From positions 1-6,398 of the forward strand of contig NZ_CALETI010000205.1 of the NCBI RefSeq assembly GCF_937920075.1: a stretch of DNA of 6,398 nucleotides, written 5' to 3'. Shown here piece by piece: positions 1 to 6,398 of this stretch. Position 1 is the first letter of the stretch. Every line of letters starts with the position of its first letter. Position numbers and translations under genes: made by a program. The DNA comes from an uncultured Agitococcus sp. GTDB taxonomy: Bacteria; Pseudomonadota; Gammaproteobacteria; Pseudomonadales; Moraxellaceae. The notes under the pieces are model-generated. The model had not been told where the DNA came from. It searched no databases and saw only the letters and a program-made list of their open reading frames with translations.

Positions 1-3000
1 TTTTAACCCACTCACCATTCAAGTCTTTGATGTTTTTAACAACAGCATGGCCTTTATCGTTAATCTCAACCTGATAACGGTCGTCTTGCTTGGCGCGTTC
101 AATTGCTTCGGGACGTTTGTAAACAATCTCCTCGCCATTCTTAACACGCTCAACAACTTTGTTGTGTGCCGCCTCAGTGATTGCTTGTGCAGTTTTGTCC
201 ATTGCCTGAGCAATTTGTTCAGCATCGGTTTTAGAATGTTCTTTTTCTGTTTTAGAATATTCTTTTTCTTTGTTTTCAAAAGACAAGCTCTCTGTGCTTT
301 TGGCTTTTTTATACAAAAACTCTTCCACTGCATTAATTCTGCTTCTATCGTTAAATGCACCTTCAAGACCAATATAATTGCTTTCATCTAATGCTAGACC
401 TAAAGATTTTGATATAAACCCTTTTAAATCGTCTTGGTTTTCTGCTCGTTTTTGTAAAATCTCGTTTGTTAAAAATGTGCTAAATTTGTGTAGTTCGCTT
501 GGCTCATTCTCATATACATCTATTTCATCAATCTTTGTTAAAAAAGATTTTAAATCTTCTCTAAATTTTGACGCAATTAAACCATCTTCTTTGCTTCCAA
601 TAGTACGAATTTGCTCGGCATCGGTTTTAGGTGCGGTCTGTGGTGCGCTATTACCGCCCATAGGCGATACGGGTTTAGGCGCAACAGGCTCTACAGCTAC
701 ACCGCCATTATCATTGTCGGGGTTTTTCTTACTAAACCCTTCTTTTTTGATTGCTGCTTGTGTTTTTTCTGCTGCATTTTTGCCAGTAAATGACTGAACC
801 TCATCACCCCAGTTAATGTCATAGCCTTTTTCTGTTTTGGTAACGGTTGCCTTGACTGATTCAATCTTGTTGTGCTGATACTCGCCTTCAATGGATTGCG
901 TAGGGGTATTATCAACGGCTTGCTGTCCTGCAGGTGATACAGCATCATCAAGTTGCCAATTTTTAACGCCTCTTGGTGTTATGCCATTTTTTGTTAGACG
1001 CTCTTTAATATGGTCTTTAATGGCCTGCTCATCACCACTAAGCAAAACGTCCTCATCTAAAGGCGCGGATGATGTTGTGGAGCTTACTACCTCTTTTCCT
1101 GTTTTTCTGTCTGTTACTATGTATGACTTGGTGTAAGAAACACTCCACGCGCCTCTTGTGGCAAATGTTGACTTATCAATTTTCCAATCACCAATAGTTT
1201 CAGGTAAAAACTTTTTTAACACTTCGGCCGATTGTCTGATTTTTTCATCTACTTCCTCATCGTCAGAATATTTACCAATAATAGAGTCTAATGTAGCAGG
1301 CTTAGAGGCTTTTTCTTGCGCCGCTAATACTTGCTGAGTCACATCTTCAATAGTTAAGTGAGGCAATGACTTCTGTATTTTCGTAGCAATTTCTTCTACC
1401 GTTTTTCCGTCTTTTAGTCCTCTGCTAATTCTATCTAAATGCACTCTTGGGATAGTGCCGCCGCTTGGTGATACAGGCGCATTAGGCTTAGGCGCATCAG
1501 CAATGACACCACCATCTTCGTTATCGTCGGGCTTTTTTTTAGGTTGTTCAACTTCAACAACAGGCGCAATCGCATAACCACCATCAACAGGCACAACAGC
1601 ATGAGTGTCTTTCGATACAGTTGGCTCGTTTTTGCGTCTTGGCTTTTTGGTTGCTTTGTTTTCTAAGGCTTGTTGTGCTACTTGCTCCGTAGGGAATGGC
1701 TGTCCGTCTTGGCGTACAATATAAGCACTACCAATATAAGAGCCTATGCCTAAATCACTTTGTGTGTTTTCGGCATTGGATACATCAACCTTTAATCCAC
1801 TTGGCACAGAAAAATCATTACTGCGTGGCTTTTTAGGTACATTGTTTTCTGTTGTTGGTATTACATTTCCTTGAGCATCAGCCACCATCACCGTATCAGG
1901 CGCGGGCAATGCTAATGTTTCTTTAGTTTTTGGCGTGGTACTAGCTTCATTCTTGGCTTTTACCCATGCTTGAGCCAATTCAATAGGGCTTTTAACACCA
2001 TGCTTTTTGCCAATGACATTAAGGTCTGCCATTGTTGCATCAGGGTTAGTAGTGTGTAAGTCAGCCATGTCCTGATTAAAGGCGATCTTCTTCTGTTCGG
2101 CCTGTGTCTTAGCTTCGGACTCTTTTACTTTTAAGGCTTCGGCTTTTTGATTGGCTGTAACAGCATCTTGTGCCGCTTTGGTTTCTTTATCTACCGCTTT
2201 ATAGGCGTTAGCAATGAGTGTATCGGCTTCTTTGGGGTCATAATCACGCAAGAAGCTGACCATCGAGTCATGGTCGTTGTTTCTTGCAAAGTCGGTAAGC
2301 GTGTTTTCAAGTTGTTGCTTTTCCGATAAAACCTCAGCTTGTTGTCTAGCTTCTTGGCGTTTTCTCGCTAGTTCTGCATTAGTCGATTCTTTTGTTTTTG
2401 TTGCGTTACTATCAATACGCTCACTGATTGCGTCAATAAGTGGCTTTAATGGAATGTTATGTTTTTTGGCAATATCAGAGGTCATAGCCTTTGGATTGCG
2501 AGTACCGTCTGCATTAAAAGCCTCATCGACTGCCATCTCAAATGGGGTTTTAGGCGTAGCTGTCGCAGGAGCAGGTTGTTTTGCTGCTTCTTTTTTCTGT
2601 TTCTTTGCTACTTTGTGCGCGTCATCAAGCAATGAATTAGCTTCTTCCTCGCTTAATCCTAAATCCGCTACGGCATTACTCAGTGCAACATCATCACCCA
2701 CCATACCAGCTAAATTATTAACCACCGCATCACGCTGCGCCTTAATAATCTCATTTTGTTGTGCTTGCTGCTCTTGAGCCGCTTTAGCCTGCGCCGCATC
2801 AAGTTCTTGCTGTGCTTTGGCTGCATCTTCGGCAACCTTAGCACGAGCCGCTACACCTTCCATTGTTTTGGCTTTAATAACTTCTTGTTCTTCGGGTGTA
2901 TAAAGCGCGTTAAATTTACCTGTTAATTGCTCTAGGTTATTTGTCGCAACCAATGCCTCATCGTAGGCTTTAGCATGAACCTCTTGTGCCTTAACATCTT

Positions 3001-4411
3001 CAGGGTTTAAATCAAGAATCTGTGTTGCTTTTTCTAAGTTAGCAATGGCCTGTTCATGGGCAATAAGTGCAGCATCATGTTTTTCAGGTAGGCCATTCTT
3101 TTCTAGCGCAAGTTTAGACGAATGGCGTAAGGTAGATATTGCACCACCACCACCCATAAGCAAACCAATCGCACCACCCTGTAAACCTTGTTGGATAATG
3201 CCATTACCATCACTACTACTCCAATCCTCGTCTGTAAGCTCACCTTTACGTCCTGCCGCTAAAGAACCCTCTGTTTTTGCAATGTAGCCTTCACCGCCTT
3301 CTTGTAAGGTCTCTTGGCCTGTCTCACGACCCATTTGTGTGGCTGCAATCTTGCCTGCCTGGCTTGCAATAGCCAATTTACCACCTGCGGCAACACGTCT
3401 TGCTAATTCATTGGACATACCTTGGTTGTTCATAGCGTTAGCAAACTTAGCCATTACGCCTGTGCCGCCTGCTGCCGCACCACGACTCATCAATGAGCCA
3501 ACACCCATCGCTAATGGTTCTGTACCAACCGTCATCAAGCCTGTGACATTACCTGCATTTTCGGCCATCAGGTCTTTCATTAGATTAAGGTCGCCATTTG
3601 CTTCCTTAAACATACCTACTAAATAAGGGACTTCACCTGTGCCGCCTGCATCATCATAGGCTTTGGCTTCTGCCTTGACGTTTTCCCATAACTGCGCGTT
3701 ACTTGTTTTGTTAATCTCATCCAGTGAGCTTTCTTTGCCTTGACCATAGCCTTGACTGTAGGCCAATGGTGCAGCCATGCCTGCCATTGTTGCGAGTTTT
3801 CCTGCTTTGCTAGTGATACCTGCTGCACCTGCTAATGCGCCACCTGTACCAAGTAATGCGGCTGTACCTGCAATTTGACCTAAGTTCTCGGCCAAGCCCA
3901 TTGTTAAGCCTTCAGGACTCCAAAAGTCTTTCTTGGCTGTTTTTGTGCCTTCGCTGTAATTACTGCGAATATCATCGGTTATGTTGTATAAACCTTGTGC
4001 CGCTTGTCCTGATAAGGTTGTTTTGTCGTTGTCGCTCACATCGTTAATTGTTTGAGCAATATCACCACCCATGCGGGTTAAACTAGACAATGCGCCTAAG
4101 CCAATATCTTTAAATCGCTTGCCTACTTCTTTGATTGCGCCTGTTGTGACTGTGCCGTCCTTAACACGCTGCGCCATTTCTTCTTCTTCAGGTGATAAGC
4201 GGTTATCTTCGTTGGTAGTGTTTTGGCGTGAATATGCGTCAAATTTGTCTAAGGTTTCATATATTTTTTTGCTTGATAAGCCTGCTGCTTTCGCTTTAGC
4301 CTTAAAATGCTCTGCTAATTGTTGGCGACGCGCTTCGATTTGGTCATCACTGGCTTTAGCTGCGCCCAATGCCTGAATATCTCTGTCCCACGCTTGAAAT
4401 AAGTTAGCCAT
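1..4411 (-). CDS. Giant phage virion/ejection-type protein, C-terminus cut by window edge
   Basis: The frame from ATG 4411-4409 stays open to base 1, giving 1470 codons with no stop, so the real protein is longer. An AGGA at 4423-4426, 11 bases upstream, supports this start. Residues 1-170 are mostly helical and charged. Hydrophobic Gly/Ala-rich stretches lie at about 178-218, 287-327 and 404-426, with a GRETGQETLQEGG motif at 361-373. Residues about 430-620 and 666-790 are Ala/Gln/Glu/Lys-rich and probably coiled coil. Two related short helical modules (643-666 and 794-820) share an I-x-KKH core. From about 850 on, small domains alternate with Pro/Asp/Gly-rich linkers, including duplicated segments. 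The Gly/Ala membrane-like part followed by a QE motif resembles N-terminal regions of very large podovirus ejection or polyvalent proteins; this is known family pattern plus inference. No lytic transglycosylase ES motif or HExxH metalloprotease motif was seen in the visible part. It is last in an operon-like row of three genes. Confidence 0.93.
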   Translation of the reverse strand, partial: MANLFQAWDRDIQALGAAKASDDQIEARRQQLAEHFKAKAKAAGLSSKKIYETLDKFDAYSRQNTTNEDNRLSPEEEEMAQRVKDGTVTTGAIKEVGKRFKDIGLGALSSLTRMGGDIAQTINDVSDNDKTTLSGQAAQGLYNITDDIRSNYSEGTKTAKKDFWSPEGLTMGLAENLGQIAGTAALLGTGGALAGAAGITSKAGKLATMAGMAAPLAYSQGYGQGKESSLDEINKTSNAQLWENVKAEAKAYDDAGGTGEVPYLVGMFKEANGDLNLMKDLMAENAGNVTGLMTVGTEPLAMGVGSLMSRGAAAGGTGVMAKFANAMNNQGMSNELARRVAAGGKLAIASQAGKIAATQMGRETGQETLQEGGEGYIAKTEGSLAAGRKGELTDEDWSSSDGNGIIQQGLQGGAIGLLMGGGGAISTLRHSSKLALEKNGLPEKHDAALIAHEQAIANLEKATQILDLNPEDVKAQEVHAKAYDEALVATNNLEQLTGKFNALYTPEEQEVIKAKTMEGVAARAKVAEDAAKAQQELDAAQAKAAQEQQAQQNEIIKAQRDAVVNNLAGMVGDDVALSNAVADLGLSEEEANSLLDDAHKVAKKQKKEAAKQPAPATATPKTPFEMAVDEAFNADGTRNPKAMTSDIAKKHNIPLKPLIDAISERIDSNATKTKESTNAELARKRQEARQQAEVLSEKQQLENTLTDFARNNDHDSMVSFLRDYDPKEADTLIANAYKAVDKETKAAQDAVTANQKAEALKVKESEAKTQAEQKKIAFNQDMADLHTTNPDATMADLNVIGKKHGVKSPIELAQAWVKAKNEASTTPKTKETLALPAPDTVMVADAQGNVIPTTENNVPKKPRSNDFSVPSGLKVDVSNAENTQSDLGIGSYIGSAYIVRQDGQPFPTEQVAQQALENKATKKPRRKNEPTVSKDTHAVVPVDGGYAIAPVVEVEQPKKKPDDNEDGGVIADAPKPNAPVSPSGGTIPRVHLDRISRGLKDGKTVEEIATKIQKSLPHLTIEDVTQQVLAAQEKASKPATLDSIIGKYSDDEEVDEKIRQSAEVLKKFLPETIGDWKIDKSTFATRGAWSVSYTKSYIVTDRKTGKEVVSSTTSSAPLDEDVLLSGDEQAIKDHIKERLTKNGITPRGVKNWQLDDAVSPAGQQAVDNTPTQSIEGEYQHNKIESVKATVTKTEKGYDINWGDEVQSFTGKNAAEKTQAAIKKEGFSKKNPDNDNGGVAVEPVAPKPVSPMGGNSAPQTAPKTDAEQIRTIGSKEDGLIASKFREDLKSFLTKIDEIDVYENEPSELHKFSTFLTNEILQKRAENQDDLKGFISKSLGLALDESNYIGLEGAFNDRSRINAVEEFLYKKAKSTESLSFENKEKEYSKTEKEHSKTDAEQIAQAMDKTAQAITEAAHNKVVERVKNGEEIVYKRPEAIERAKQDDRYQVEINDKGHAVVKNIKDLNGEWVK
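212..234 (-). repeat. Dispersed 23-bp repeat, copy 1 (KTDAEQI)
   Basis: This 23-base segment matches 608-630 at 21 of 23 positions. Both copies encode KTDAEQI in the giant protein, here with its Asp at residue 1396. The second copy lies 132 residues earlier, so the same linker-to-helix junction is used twice. Confidence 0.75.
229..270 (-). repeat. Two tandem 21-bp units inside the giant gene
   Basis: The units at 229-249 and 250-270 differ at two bases. They are a whole number of codons long and encode EKEYSKT followed by EKEHSKT in the giant protein (near residues 1381-1395). The duplication therefore lengthens a charged linker without breaking the frame. It looks like a recent slippage or tandem duplication event. 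Confidence 0.85.
608..630 (-). repeat. Dispersed 23-bp repeat, copy 2 (KTDAEQI)
   Basis: Partner of the segment at 212-234, with 21 of 23 bases shared and the same reading frame. The Asp is residue 1264 of the giant protein. It follows a Pro/Gly-rich linker and starts a helical domain of about 110 residues. Confidence 0.75.
653..730 (-). repeat. Duplicated linker module, copy 1
   Basis: Encodes residues 1228-1253 of the giant protein, with the pattern KKNPDNDNGGV, then a Pro/Val-rich stretch, then APKPVSPMGG. It is clearly related in protein and DNA to the segment at 1457-1540, which reads KKKPDDNEDGGV then APKPNAPVSPSGG. Acidic, Gly- and Pro-rich composition points to a flexible spacer between folded domains. 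Confidence 0.75.
1457..1540 (-). repeat. Duplicated linker module, copy 2
   Basis: Encodes residues 958-985 of the giant protein and resembles 653-730. The two copies lie 269 residues apart when measured at their GG pairs, and frame a unit of roughly 250 residues. This copy begins with a run of eight A bases on the coding strand. Confidence 0.75.
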
Positions 4412-4422
4412 TATTATTTAAG

Positions 4423-4426
4423 TCCT
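4423..4426 (-). promoter_or_regulatory. Weak ribosome binding site of the giant gene
   Basis: AGGA overlaps the TAG stop of the preceding gene (4425-4427) and lies 11 bases before ATG 4411. The spacer is AT-only apart from one C. Both the short core and the longer than usual spacing suggest weaker initiation than for the upstream gene, which would suit a protein needed in few copies per virion. The regulatory reading is inference. Confidence 0.6.
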
Positions 4427-5705
4427 AATCTTGGTAGTTATTGGATACGAATACATTGTATTCAGGTGTTCGTATATCTGTTCCGAATGGAGCTTTTTTG
4501 CGCTTAAATCCATCAGGTATAGGGTCGCCAAACTTTCCTTGTATTTCCTGATAAGGGTTATTTATCTTTGTTTGCTTCTCAGAGCCGCGCATCCCTGAGA
4601 TTTTTGTAAGCACCTGTACTTTTTTTACAGGTTTTGCAGGGATTGCAACTTCTGTATTTTCTTGAGCTTGAGCTTGAGCTGGCGGCCTAGTAGTCAAACC
4701 GCTAACAGGGCTGGCAGGTTGTGCTGCGCCTTGATTGCCTAATACCAATGGCGGCTTGCCAGACATATCTACCTTGTTAATTTCTTCTAAGCCCTTTACA
4801 GGAATATCTTTAAGTACGCCCTTGCCATTCATATCTATGTCTTTATTGGGCGATGCCAATGACTGTGCGGCAGGGTCACTAGCAACCCAGTCTTGATATG
4901 CCGACATCGTAGCTTTTCTTTTATTAACCGATGCCCATGTTAAAAATCTGTTTTGTAATTGGCGATTTATACGGCTTCCCATTTTTGGCAGTCCATTAGC
5001 ATCTGTACCAATCTCATATTCTTCACCAAAAACAATCTTAAAATCTGCTGCGGATAATGGAGTTTCTTTTTCGGGTTTAACATTCAAGCGATTCTGACGG
5101 CCTGTTTCTTTAATTTCGTCTACTTTGTATTTATGCTGTAGAGCATATTCTTCCGCCTTTCTTTTTGCCTCACGATCTTCTTTTGCCAATTCGTCTTGTT
5201 GAGTACGCTTTCTTGTAAACTCGCCTTTAGGGTCAACTTTTGCAATATAACGACCAATAGCATCTTCGGGTTTAGCATCGTAAGCAGTGCCATCTTCATT
5301 AACCCACTTAAATGTGCCATCGGCATTTTTGGCAAGGCCGCCTGTTTTTGGGTCACGCGCCCATGCGCCTTTAACACCACTCCCCTGATGCACTTTCTCA
5401 AGCTCCATCAATTCACCTTCGGGAGTACCAGCACCTAAAATCCTGCCAAGATTCGCCTCAAAATCATCGTTTTTCTTTTGGATGCCCAATGCCCTTTTTC
5501 TGTCGATAGCTGCATTGGCTGCATTAGTCTGTGCGTTCTGTAAGTCAAAAGCACTAGCCGCCTGTTGAGTGGCAAAGCGTTCTTTGTCCATGCCAAACCT
5601 TTCAGCATCACGCGCATCCAATAACTCTTGGCGGTCATTTTGGCGTTTTAATGCCATGCCTTGAATCAAGCCTTGTGCTAAACCTTCGATACCTGCAATA
5701 GCCAT
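4425..5705 (-). CDS. Uncharacterised phage structural protein, probable middle ejection-cassette protein (426 aa)
   Basis: Complete gene with ATG at 5705-5703, preceded by a strong AAGGAG ribosome site 6 bases upstream, and TAG stop at 4425-4427. I do not recognise a named family. Residues 1-90 are Ala/Gln/Asp/Arg-rich and likely helical. Residues 117-150 are Gly/Asp-rich with Trp and Tyr (KNADGTFKWVNEDGTAYD) and look like a small beta hairpin. Residues 165-205 are highly charged and probably coiled coil. Residues 216-285 form a more ordinary globular stretch ending in YQDWVASDP. Residues 320-365 are a low-complexity Pro/Ala/Gln linker with an AQAQAQ run, and the tail (about 366-426) is basic and aromatic, ending in NVFVSNNYQD. 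There is no signal peptide or clear membrane helix. Its place between a small NPNSGR protein and a giant protein matches the middle internal virion protein of podovirus cassettes (T7 gp15 position). The gene call is secure; the role is inferred from order. Confidence 0.9.
   Translation of the reverse strand: MAIAGIEGLAQGLIQGMALKRQNDRQELLDARDAERFGMDKERFATQQAASAFDLQNAQTNAANAAIDRKRALGIQKKNDDFEANLGRILGAGTPEGELMELEKVHQGSGVKGAWARDPKTGGLAKNADGTFKWVNEDGTAYDAKPEDAIGRYIAKVDPKGEFTRKRTQQDELAKEDREAKRKAEEYALQHKYKVDEIKETGRQNRLNVKPEKETPLSAADFKIVFGEEYEIGTDANGLPKMGSRINRQLQNRFLTWASVNKRKATMSAYQDWVASDPAAQSLASPNKDIDMNGKGVLKDIPVKGLEEINKVDMSGKPPLVLGNQGAAQPASPVSGLTTRPPAQAQAQENTEVAIPAKPVKKVQVLTKISGMRGSEKQTKINNPYQEIQGKFGDPIPDGFKRKKAPFGTDIRTPEYNVFVSNNYQD
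4661..4678 (-). repeat. Three hexamer repeats in the 426-aa gene
   Basis: The hexamer CTTGAG (plus strand) is repeated three times in a row. On the coding strand it encodes the AQAQAQ run at residues 343-348, inside a Pro/Ala/Gln linker. Its length could vary by slippage in steps of two residues without breaking the frame. Confidence 0.8.
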
Positions 5706-5711
5706 GACTTA

Positions 5712-5717
5712 CTCCTT
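5712..5717 (-). promoter_or_regulatory. Ribosome binding site of the 426-aa gene
   Basis: AAGGAG sits 6 bases before the ATG at 5705. Its first two bases (5717 and 5716) are the last two of the TAA stop codon of the upstream gene, so termination and re-initiation are adjacent and the two genes are probably translationally coupled. It fixes the start of the downstream gene. Confidence 0.85.
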
Positions 5718-6398
5718 AGTATTTAATTGCTGAGTAAAGATTGTTTAAAGCGGTTTGCTGTGGCGTTTGATACGCTGGCATACTTCCCTGTGCGTAACTT
5801 GGCGTTAAGTAGGCAGGAGGAGCGGTAGGTTCGACTGGCTCAACAGTCGGCTTCTTCAATCCGCCCAAATACTGACCTGCAATAACACCCGCCGCACCAA
5901 ACAATGCACCTGCCTGTTGCGATTGTTGTGCTGATTGCTGATTCATCGTATTGGCCATAGCATTACTAGACTGGTTCATATCACCAAACGAGCCATTCAT
6001 CTGTGCAATGCCTGTTTGATTAACCTGTGCGCGTCTGTTCCACGTTTGCTGCTCTGCGTTGCGTCTTTCTAGCTCACGATTAGAAGTAATATTCCCTGCC
6101 ATTGCTAAGGCTTTAGAAATACCTGTTTGTCGCCCCATTGAGTCAGCACGTCCACTGTTAGGGTTAATGCCCAATCGTTGTTGCTGTCTGCGCTGTGCTT
6201 CTTCGGCATTGGTGAATTGTGTAGCCACATCGCCTGTTGCACGAGCCGTTACGCCACCTAAATCGGCAATCACGCCTTTTTTGGCTGCATCTACTTGGCC
6301 TTGCTCTAATTCACCATACATAGCCTTGTAATCGTTATAACGCTTCTTGTTAAATTCAAACTGTTCGCGCTGCAAAGCTAATGCTTCTTTGGCTGATT
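5716..6398 (-). CDS. Partial small phage virion protein, T7 gp14-like or P22 gp7-like ejection protein candidate
   Basis: The frame is open to the right edge: 226 residues are visible, ending at TAA 5716-5718, and the true start lies beyond base 6398. A TTG at 6375 could be read as a start, but seven in-frame codons before it (SAKEALA) continue the same helix and no good ribosome site precedes it. Visible parts, counted from that TTG, are a charged helix QREQFEFNKKRYNDYKAMYG (2-21), an RLGINPNSGR motif (67-76), a long Gln/Asn/Ala-rich helical body (80-155), a hydrophobic Gly/Ala stretch (155-172) that could insert in a membrane, and a Pro/Tyr-rich tail with PAYLTP and PAYQTP repeats (187-205). 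A charged N-terminal helix ending in YG, followed by a GxNPxSGR motif, is a pattern I associate with small podovirus virion or ejection proteins. It is first of three closely packed genes. Family assignment is moderate; the coding call is firm. Confidence 0.9.
   Translation of the reverse strand, partial: SAKEALALQREQFEFNKKRYNDYKAMYGELEQGQVDAAKKGVIADLGGVTARATGDVATQFTNAEEAQRRQQQRLGINPNSGRADSMGRQTGISKALAMAGNITSNRELERRNAEQQTWNRRAQVNQTGIAQMNGSFGDMNQSSNAMANTMNQQSAQQSQQAGALFGAAGVIAGQYLGGLKKPTVEPVEPTAPPAYLTPSYAQGSMPAYQTPQQTALNNLYSAIKY

Noticed and set aside
229..270. CRISPR-like repeat
   Set aside because: Only two adjacent 21-bp units without spacers, in frame inside a coding region.
47..391. Plus-strand Phe-rich open frame resembling a small membrane protein
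   Set aside because: It is the shadow of the Lys/Glu-rich end of the giant gene, including the 21-bp tandem units.
378..797. Plus-strand open frame of 139 codons, with hydrophobic stretches like membrane segments
   Set aside because: It is antisense to linkers and helices of the giant gene. The apparent membrane character comes from the complement of Lys and Glu codons giving Phe and Leu.
2277..2777. Plus-strand open frame of 166 codons
   Set aside because: It lies wholly opposite the giant gene. Its Ser/Cys/Ala/Phe-rich product is what the antisense of an Ala/Lys/Glu/Gln-rich helical protein gives. It has no ribosome site or domain.
3339..3626. Plus-strand Ala/Pro-rich open frame
   Set aside because: It is antisense to the Gly/Ala-rich hydrophobic part of the giant gene and has no initiation signals.
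1..4411. Lytic transglycosylase or metalloprotease domain in the giant protein
   Set aside because: No Glu-Ser catalytic motif with a following AxGLMQ-type motif and no HExxH were found in the visible 1470 residues. HEQAI near residue 450 lacks the second His.
5120..5401. Minus-strand alternative frame of 93 codons inside the 426-residue gene
   Set aside because: It is nested out of frame in a complete, well-initiated gene. Its basic Lys/Met-rich product is typical of a shifted reading.
6373..6375. TTG as the start codon of the rightmost gene
   Set aside because: The frame stays open with seven further codons to the window edge, those codons continue the same helical pattern, and there is no good ribosome site at the TTG. 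The gene is treated as truncated by the window.

Overview
This window looks like a fully coding stretch of a tailed-phage (or prophage) late structural region. All three genes lie on the minus strand, so transcription runs from the right edge towards the left edge. In that order they are a partial small virion protein (5716-6398), a 426-residue protein (4425-5705) and the start of a very large protein (1-4411, at least 1470 residues, still open at the left edge). The gaps between genes are only 10 and 13 bases. There are no RNA genes, no CRISPR array, no mobile element and no intergenic region able to hold a promoter or terminator.

The family-level reading is an ejection (internal virion) protein cassette of a short-tailed phage, similar in layout to T7 gp14-gp15-gp16 or P22 gp7/gp20/gp16. 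The order small, medium, giant fits. So do the NPNSGR motif and the Gln/Ala-rich body of the first protein, the helical uncharacterised middle protein, and the Gly/Ala-rich hydrophobic segments plus Gln-Glu motif near the N-terminus of the giant. This assignment is inferred from pattern and gene order; no catalytic domain is visible.

The giant gene dominates the window. Reading the minus strand codon by codon from the ATG at 4411 gives no stop down to base 1. All the plus-strand open frames opposite it are shadows. Its product begins with a helical region, then three hydrophobic Gly/Ala-rich stretches (about 178-218, 287-327 and 404-426) with a GRETGQETLQEGG motif at 361-373, then long Ala/Gln/Lys/Glu-rich helical regions. 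After about residue 850 it becomes a string of small domains joined by Pro/Asp/Gly-rich linkers, some of them duplicated. The C-terminal part, where such proteins often carry enzymatic or polyvalent domains, lies outside the window.

The host cannot be named. Codon use is AT-leaning (TTA Leu, GCA Ala, ACA Thr, CAA Gln) but keeps many GGC, GCG and CGC codons. That is compatible with a phage of a moderately low-GC proteobacterium, for example a gammaproteobacterium; this is weak inference.
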